From positions 1-6,943 of the forward strand of contig CAYUYH010000147.1 of NCBI GenBank assembly GCA_964449175.1: a DNA stretch of 6,943 nt, in the 5' to 3' direction. The DNA comes from CAYUYH01 sp964449175 (GTDB taxonomy: Bacteria > Planctomycetota > Phycisphaerae > SM23-33). The notes under the pieces were generated by a model. That model did not search any database, was not told the DNA's origin, and was given only the letters and a program-made list of their open reading frames with translations. Position 1 is the stretch's first letter; each line of letters opens with the position of its first letter. This document shows positions 1 through 3,900 of the stretch, one piece after another. The position numbers were made by a program, and so were the translations under genes.

Positions 1-140
1 ACATACCCGCGAGAGACCAGCAGCTCGCCCAGGAACTGACCGGAAGCCTTCTGCTCGGCCAGGGCGCGGTCGAGCTGCTCGGTGGTCAGGACGTTTTCCT
101 GAAGAAGGACATCGCCGATGCGGATGTGGCCTGTTGTCAT
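1..140 (-). CDS. MshEN-domain protein, likely N-terminus of a GspE/PilB/MshE-type ATPase (partial)
   Basis: Only the first 46 complete codons are in the window; the gene continues past position 1. The peptide starts MTTGHIRIGDVLLQEN. Residues 7-30 fit the MshEN cyclic-di-GMP-binding motif: R7, I8 (usually Leu), G9, hydrophobic pair L12-L13, N16 (usually Gly), hydrophobic pair V17-L18, then L23, L27 and Q30. A second half-motif begins at residues 36-46 (FLGELLVSRGY), as expected because MshEN carries two such motifs in tandem. In type II secretion, type IV pilus and MSHA pilus systems this domain precedes the hexameric ATPase that powers pilin assembly at the inner membrane. The ATPase part is not visible, so a stand-alone MshEN protein or a fusion to another domain is possible. 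The ATG at 140-138 overlaps the stop of the STAS gene as ATGA (140-137), and a modest Shine-Dalgarno AGGGA lies at 152-148. The overlap suggests translational coupling to the STAS gene. The MshEN assignment is fairly sure; the ATPase assignment is less so. Confidence 0.7.
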   Translation of the reverse strand, partial: MTTGHIRIGDVLLQENVLTTEQLDRALAEQKASGQFLGELLVSRGY

Positions 141-472
141 TGGGCTGTCCCTATTGCGGCCTCGACGCTGGCGCTGTGCTCGAACAGCGGCGCCAGCTCG
201 GTCAGCTCCAGAATCTCCGTGAGCGTGGCGTCGGCGCCGACCAGCTTGAGTATCAACCCTTGCTGGATCATGCGCTCGGCGGCCTCGGCGAGCACCTCCA
301 GGCCGTGGCTGTCGACGAGCTGGATGCCGGATACGTCCACGACGATGTCGTGGGGCCCCTCGTCCATTGCCTGGGCTAGGAAGGCCCCGAGCTCGTCGGC
401 GTCTGCCGCGGCCAGCAGGCCGCGAGGCCGAAACACAGCCGCGTCGCCTTGCCGCGTGCTCTCGATTCTCAT
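137..472 (-). CDS. STAS-domain protein (anti-sigma-factor-antagonist-like)
   Basis: The protein has 111 residues from the ATG at 472-470, the usual size of a single STAS domain. I chose this start because it has a good ribosome site (GAGGTGG at 482-476) and begins right at the first STAS strand (MRIESTRQGDAAVFRPRG). The frame stays open to an ATG at 541, which would add 23 Ala/Pro/Arg-rich residues not typical of the fold. The core is recognisable: strand 'HDIVVDVSGIQLVD' followed by the loop and helix DSHGLEVLAEAAERM (from residue 54). STAS proteins such as SpoIIAA bind anti-sigma kinases through this loop and are phosphorylated on the Ser just before the conserved Gly. Here that position is His56 and only Ser55 is retained, so phospho-switching of the SpoIIAA kind is doubtful. 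The gene is first in a minus-strand pair and overlaps the MshEN gene by 4 nt, so its partner may be a secretion or pilus ATPase rather than a sigma factor. The domain call is firm; the role is inferred. Confidence 0.85.
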   Translation of the reverse strand: MRIESTRQGDAAVFRPRGLLAAADADELGAFLAQAMDEGPHDIVVDVSGIQLVDSHGLEVLAEAAERMIQQGLILKLVGADATLTEILELTELAPLFEHSASVEAAIGTAQ

Positions 473-475
473 CTG

Positions 476-482
476 CCACCTC
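476..482 (-). promoter_or_regulatory. Ribosome binding site of the STAS gene
   Basis: Read on the minus strand, GAGGTGG precedes the ATG at 472 by 3 nt; its GAGG core is 6 nt away. The longer alternative start at 541 is not needed to explain the gene. Confidence 0.6.
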
Positions 483-709
483 GCTCGTTCGACGGCGCCG
501 GATGCGCCGGGCGCCGGGCGCGTAGCTGCGGTCGCGCCCACAGCGCGGTCCGCCGGCAGCGACGGCTACACGGATTCCGACGTTTCCATATTCAAGTCCA
601 TCGGTCAGCCTGGGCGCAACTTGAACAGAAAGCCCCGCTTCCGGCCGCTGCGAGGCCGCCGCCCGCCCCCGCCGGCGGGCAGCAGGCTCAGAAAAACCGC
701 CCCAGCTTC

Positions 710-738
710 TTGGCAAGGGGCCTGGATCGTGGTAAACT
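710..738 (+). promoter_or_regulatory. Sigma70-like promoter for the large RTX gene
   Basis: TTGGCA at 710-715 matches the -35 consensus at 5 of 6 bases. It is followed by exactly 17 bases and then TAAACT at 733-738, which matches the -10 consensus at 4 of 6. The predicted transcript start is near 745, about 250 nt before the preferred ATG. In such GC-rich DNA this spacing and match are unlikely to be common by chance, but no experiment supports it and planctomycete promoters may deviate from the E. coli model. Confidence 0.5.
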
Positions 739-753
739 ACTGCCGTATCGTCG

Positions 754-772
754 CGTGCGGCGCGCCGTGCGG
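754..772 (+). repeat. Direct repeat CGTGCGG x2 just downstream of the predicted transcript start
   Basis: CGTGCGG occurs at 754-760 and again at 766-772, 12 bases apart start to start, with the palindrome GGCGCGCC (759-766) between and overlapping them. Its place about 10-27 bases after the inferred start site would suit an operator. The sequence is GC-rich and short, so chance is a serious alternative. Confidence 0.25.
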
Positions 773-880
773 ATTGTGATCGCCCTGGGACTCTTCACGG
801 AAGCAGCCCGGGGAGGCCGGGCGGCGCCAAGCGGGGTGAGGCCTAAGTTCCGCGCGACGAGCTGGCTGGGCCACATATCC

Positions 881-887
881 AGGGAGG
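881..887 (+). promoter_or_regulatory. Shine-Dalgarno for an alternative GTG start at 895
   Basis: AGGGAGG lies 7 nt before a GTG at 895 that is in frame with the large gene and would add 33 residues. The site is strong, but the added segment has rare codons (AGA, CTA, AGG, TTT, AAA AAA) and only about 64% GC at third positions, against a much higher value in the gene body. I therefore prefer the ATG at 994, while noting that both starts could be used. Confidence 0.35.
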
Positions 888-979
888 ACGTACCGTGCCG
901 TCCTGTCGCCTTGCTGCGCCCCGCCGCGGGCGCGTGAGACTTGAACTATCTGGCAAAAAAGGGTTTAGCTCCCTGCCGC

Positions 980-984
980 GGAGG
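980..984 (+). promoter_or_regulatory. Ribosome binding site for the preferred start at 994
   Basis: GGAGG sits 9 nt before the ATG at 994. This start places the LEPR-XLL motif at residues 14-20, consistent with that motif being close to the N-terminus in its family. Confidence 0.5.
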
Positions 985-993
985 TCGAATGAC

Positions 994-3900
994 ATGGCTT
1001 ACCACCCTCGCGTAGTGCCCCGACTGGAACAGATGGAACCCCGCCTGCTGCTCGATGCCGACCCGCTGTTGGTCCAGGACGGCCTGTACAGCTTCCTCGG
1101 CGCGGTCTCCGACGGGCTGGATGGCGAGGTCTTCGGCATCCGCATGCCGCTGGTCGGCGACGCCTTGGCCGGCGGGGCCAACTTCTTCAACGACCTCCAG
1201 GTCGAGCTGGACACGGCCTTTGTGGACCTATCCGGCGACCCGCCGCTGCCCGGCAACGAGCACATCCGCAAGGCCGTCTTCAACGCCTGGAAGACCGAGA
1301 TGGGCCTGCTGGTCCTGACCGACCTCAACGGCGACAGCCAACTGACCTGGGAAGACGTCCCCGTCGTCGAGACGGCCGACGCCGTGGCCTTCAGCGTCCA
1401 ACTGCACGCCGACGTGTTCAACTACTCCAGCGCCTTCGACTTCCAGTTCGACAGCGGCTTCGGGATCCTCGACCTGTCGCTGGAGGGCAATGTCGACTTC
1501 AAGGTGGGCTTCACCTTCGACCTGACCTTCGGCGTCCTCAAGCAGGTCGTCGACAGCACCGAGGTGCAGACATTCTACGTGAACACGGCGGGCGCCGACG
1601 AGCTCACGATCGACCTGCACGCCTCGATCCCGGACATGCAGGCGGAGGGAAGGTTCGGCTTCCTGTCGGTCGTCGCCACGGATGAGGACGCCGACGGCGA
1701 CGTGTCCAACAACACCGGCGAGGCGGACGCCAACGGCGACGGCCTGCCCGACAGCGACCTCGACGGCGACGGCTTGCAGCCCTCGGCGCTGGGCGCGGCC
1801 TTCCGCGTGGACCTGGTCGATGTCGGCGGCAACGACGGCCTGCTCACCCAGGATGAGATTGACGGCATCGGCGCGACCTACCCGCTGGCGGAAGTCGTAA
1901 ACGCCCGCGTCACCGGCAACCTGACGCGCTACATCGACGGCTATCACGCCGTCGCCCCGGAATGCCTGGCCGACATCAACCTCAACCTGGACATCGGCTG
2001 GGGCGAGCTTGACGAGCTGAGCAGCGGGTCGACCAGCACCGGCTCGATGTCCCTGCCGCACCTGTCGGCTGAGTTCCGCCTGGCGTGGTTCATGTCCGAC
2101 CGCGTCACCGAGACGCTGCATATCCGCGACCCGCTGGACATGATCCCCGTCGTGGAGTTCAACAACATCACGCTGTCGCTCGGCGAGTTCATCTCCAACT
2201 TCGCCCGCCCGATGCTCGTGGCCACGCAGATCGTTGGAGCGCCCACCAAGCCCCTGCGCGACTTCCTGAACGCGCCCATCCCGATCCTCTCGGACCTGGC
2301 CAACCAGGACATCACGCTGATCGAGCTGGCCGGACTGGTGCCAAAGTACGGCGAGCTGATCACCGCGCTGAACAACATCCAGCGGGCCGTCGACAACGCA
2401 AACGCCTTCACCGGCGACATCAGCTTCAACTTCGGCAGCTTCCAGCTCGCCGGCGACCTCCGCGAGTACAACAAGCTCGAGGAAGCGGGCGAGAACATCG
2501 TCAGTAACCTAAGCGGGCTAACAGGCATCGACCTAGTAGGCCTGACGGAGGATCAGTTCGGCTGGCTGACCAACCAGGGCGGCTACACGGTGGGGGGCTT
2601 GAGCTTCCCCATCCTCACCGACACGAACGAGGTGGTGCAGCTGCTGCTCGGCGGCGACGCGAGGCTGTTTGAGCTGAACCTGCCCGAGCTGAGCATCGAC
2701 TTCGGCGGCGGCATGGGCGTGCCGATCTTCCCCCCGTTCCTGAACGTCGGGCTGAGCTGGGACTTCAGCTTCGGGCTGCGGTTCGGGTTCGGCTTCGACA
2801 CCTACGGGCTGAAGCTGTTCGGCGAAAGCGGCGGCGCCGACTATACGCAGATTCTCAAGGGTTTCTACATCAATGACTTCGTCATGCCGGACGGGACGGA
2901 CCTGCCCGAGGCCTACCTGAGCGCCTCGCTGACGGGCCGGGGGTTCGCGGGGATCAGCGGCCTGATCGAGGCCGGCGTGAAGGGCGGGCTCGCCGGCAAC
3001 ATCTCCGTCAACCTACATGACAATGACGGCGACGGCAGGGTCCGTTTCGACGAACTTCAGAGGCAGCTCGCCACCGGCAACCCGTTCTGCATGTTTGACG
3101 CACAGGGGAGCCTGGACGGCTTCTTCGCCGCCTACGTGTGGGTGGGGCTGGACCTGGGCCTGTTCGAGATCACACTGTACGAGGATTCCTGGACCATCGT
3201 TTCCGGTACGATCCTGGAGTTCAACTGGGTCTGCACGCAGGGCGACACGCCGCCGGTCCTGGCCGAGGTGGACGGCAGCACGCTGAACCTGAACATGGGC
3301 CCGCGGGCGGCCAACCGGCTCTACGGCTGCACCGAGGACCGCAACGAGTACTTCACCGTCAGCCAGCGGAACGTCGAGGGAGTCGACAAGCTTGTGGTCT
3401 CAGCCCTGGGCTACGAGCAGGAGTTCGACGCGGCCGGCATCGATCTGATCCGGGCCGAGGGCGGCGACGGCAACGACACGATCCGCATCGTCGAGACGCC
3501 GGGCAACGAGCTGTCGGCCGAGGTATTGCTGTACGGCGACTTCGCCACGCCCGACGGCAGCGGCCCGGCCGGCGAGCACGGCGACGACAAGCTCTACGCC
3601 GGCATCGCGGGCGGGACGATGTACGGCGGGCCGGGCGACGACCGCCTGCGCGGCAACGACGGCGTCGACCGGCTCTACGGCGGGTCGGGCGACGACCAGC
3701 TCACCGGCAAGGACGGCAACGACGAGATATACGGCGGCGACGGCGACGACTTCATCAAGGGCGAGCAAGGCGACGACCTGCTCGACGGCGGCGCCGGCAA
3801 CGACCGCTTGTATGGCTACACGGGCAACGACGTGCTGACCGGCGGGCCGGGCAACGACACCCTCCGCGGCCACAGCGGCAACGACCAACTTGACGGCGGC

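Larger units (their letters stand above)
473..993. other. Divergent intergenic region and leader of the large gene
   Basis: These 521 bases separate the STAS gene (leftward) from the large RTX gene (rightward). I see no convincing protein gene; the open frames here are Arg/Ala/Pro-rich and look like by-products of high GC. Supported contents are a rightward sigma70-like promoter (710-738), a short direct repeat just after its presumed start site (754-772), and three perfect short hairpins. The hairpins are 493-498/504-509 (6 bp stem, 5 nt loop), 661-667/674-680 (7 bp stem, 6 nt loop), and 806-811/817-822 (6 bp stem with loop GGAGG). None is followed by a T-run, so they do not look like intrinsic terminators. 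The STAS-MshEN pair must also be transcribed from here unless it depends on distant read-through, but I could not find a strong leftward promoter. The rightward leader would be about 250 nt if translation starts at 994. I recognised no known riboswitch class in it. Confidence 0.6.

Noticed and set aside
560..640. Leftward promoter for the STAS gene around minus-strand TTGCGC and TTGAAT
   Set aside because: Hexamers are poor (4 of 6 at best for the -10, weak -35) and several equally weak alternatives exist, so I do not annotate one.
661..680. GC-rich hairpin as a transcription terminator
   Set aside because: The 7 bp stem has no T-run on either strand directly after it, and it lies upstream of both transcription units.
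688..876. Minus-strand 62-codon frame in the intergenic region
   Set aside because: Arg-rich composition with no recognisable motif; typical of random open frames in GC-rich DNA.
449..937. Plus-strand open frame of 162 codons over the intergenic region
   Set aside because: Arg/Ala/Pro-rich, no domain, starts antisense to the STAS gene and crosses both the promoter and the Shine-Dalgarno of the large gene.
955..963. AAAAAAGGG as a possible ribosomal frameshift site
   Set aside because: The heptamer phase does not fit the frame from the GTG at 895, and the segment is probably untranslated; no alternative frame product is sensible.
745..993. Riboswitch, especially a cyclic-di-GMP type, in the long leader
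   Set aside because: I looked for the conserved sequence blocks of the GEMM, cobalamin and SAM classes and did not find them; a covariance-model search would settle it.
1228..2121. Long antisense open frame (297 codons) and similar minus-strand frames across the RTX gene, for example 4609-5481 and 3400-4002
   Set aside because: They lie entirely opposite the large gene, have monotonous Val/Ala/Arg-rich or Asp-repeat-mirroring composition, and are explained by GC-rich third positions and repeats on the coding strand.
3138..3893. Plus-strand open frame of 251 codons inside the RTX gene
   Set aside because: It is the +1 shadow of Gly-Asp repeat codons and gives an Arg-rich, low-complexity translation.
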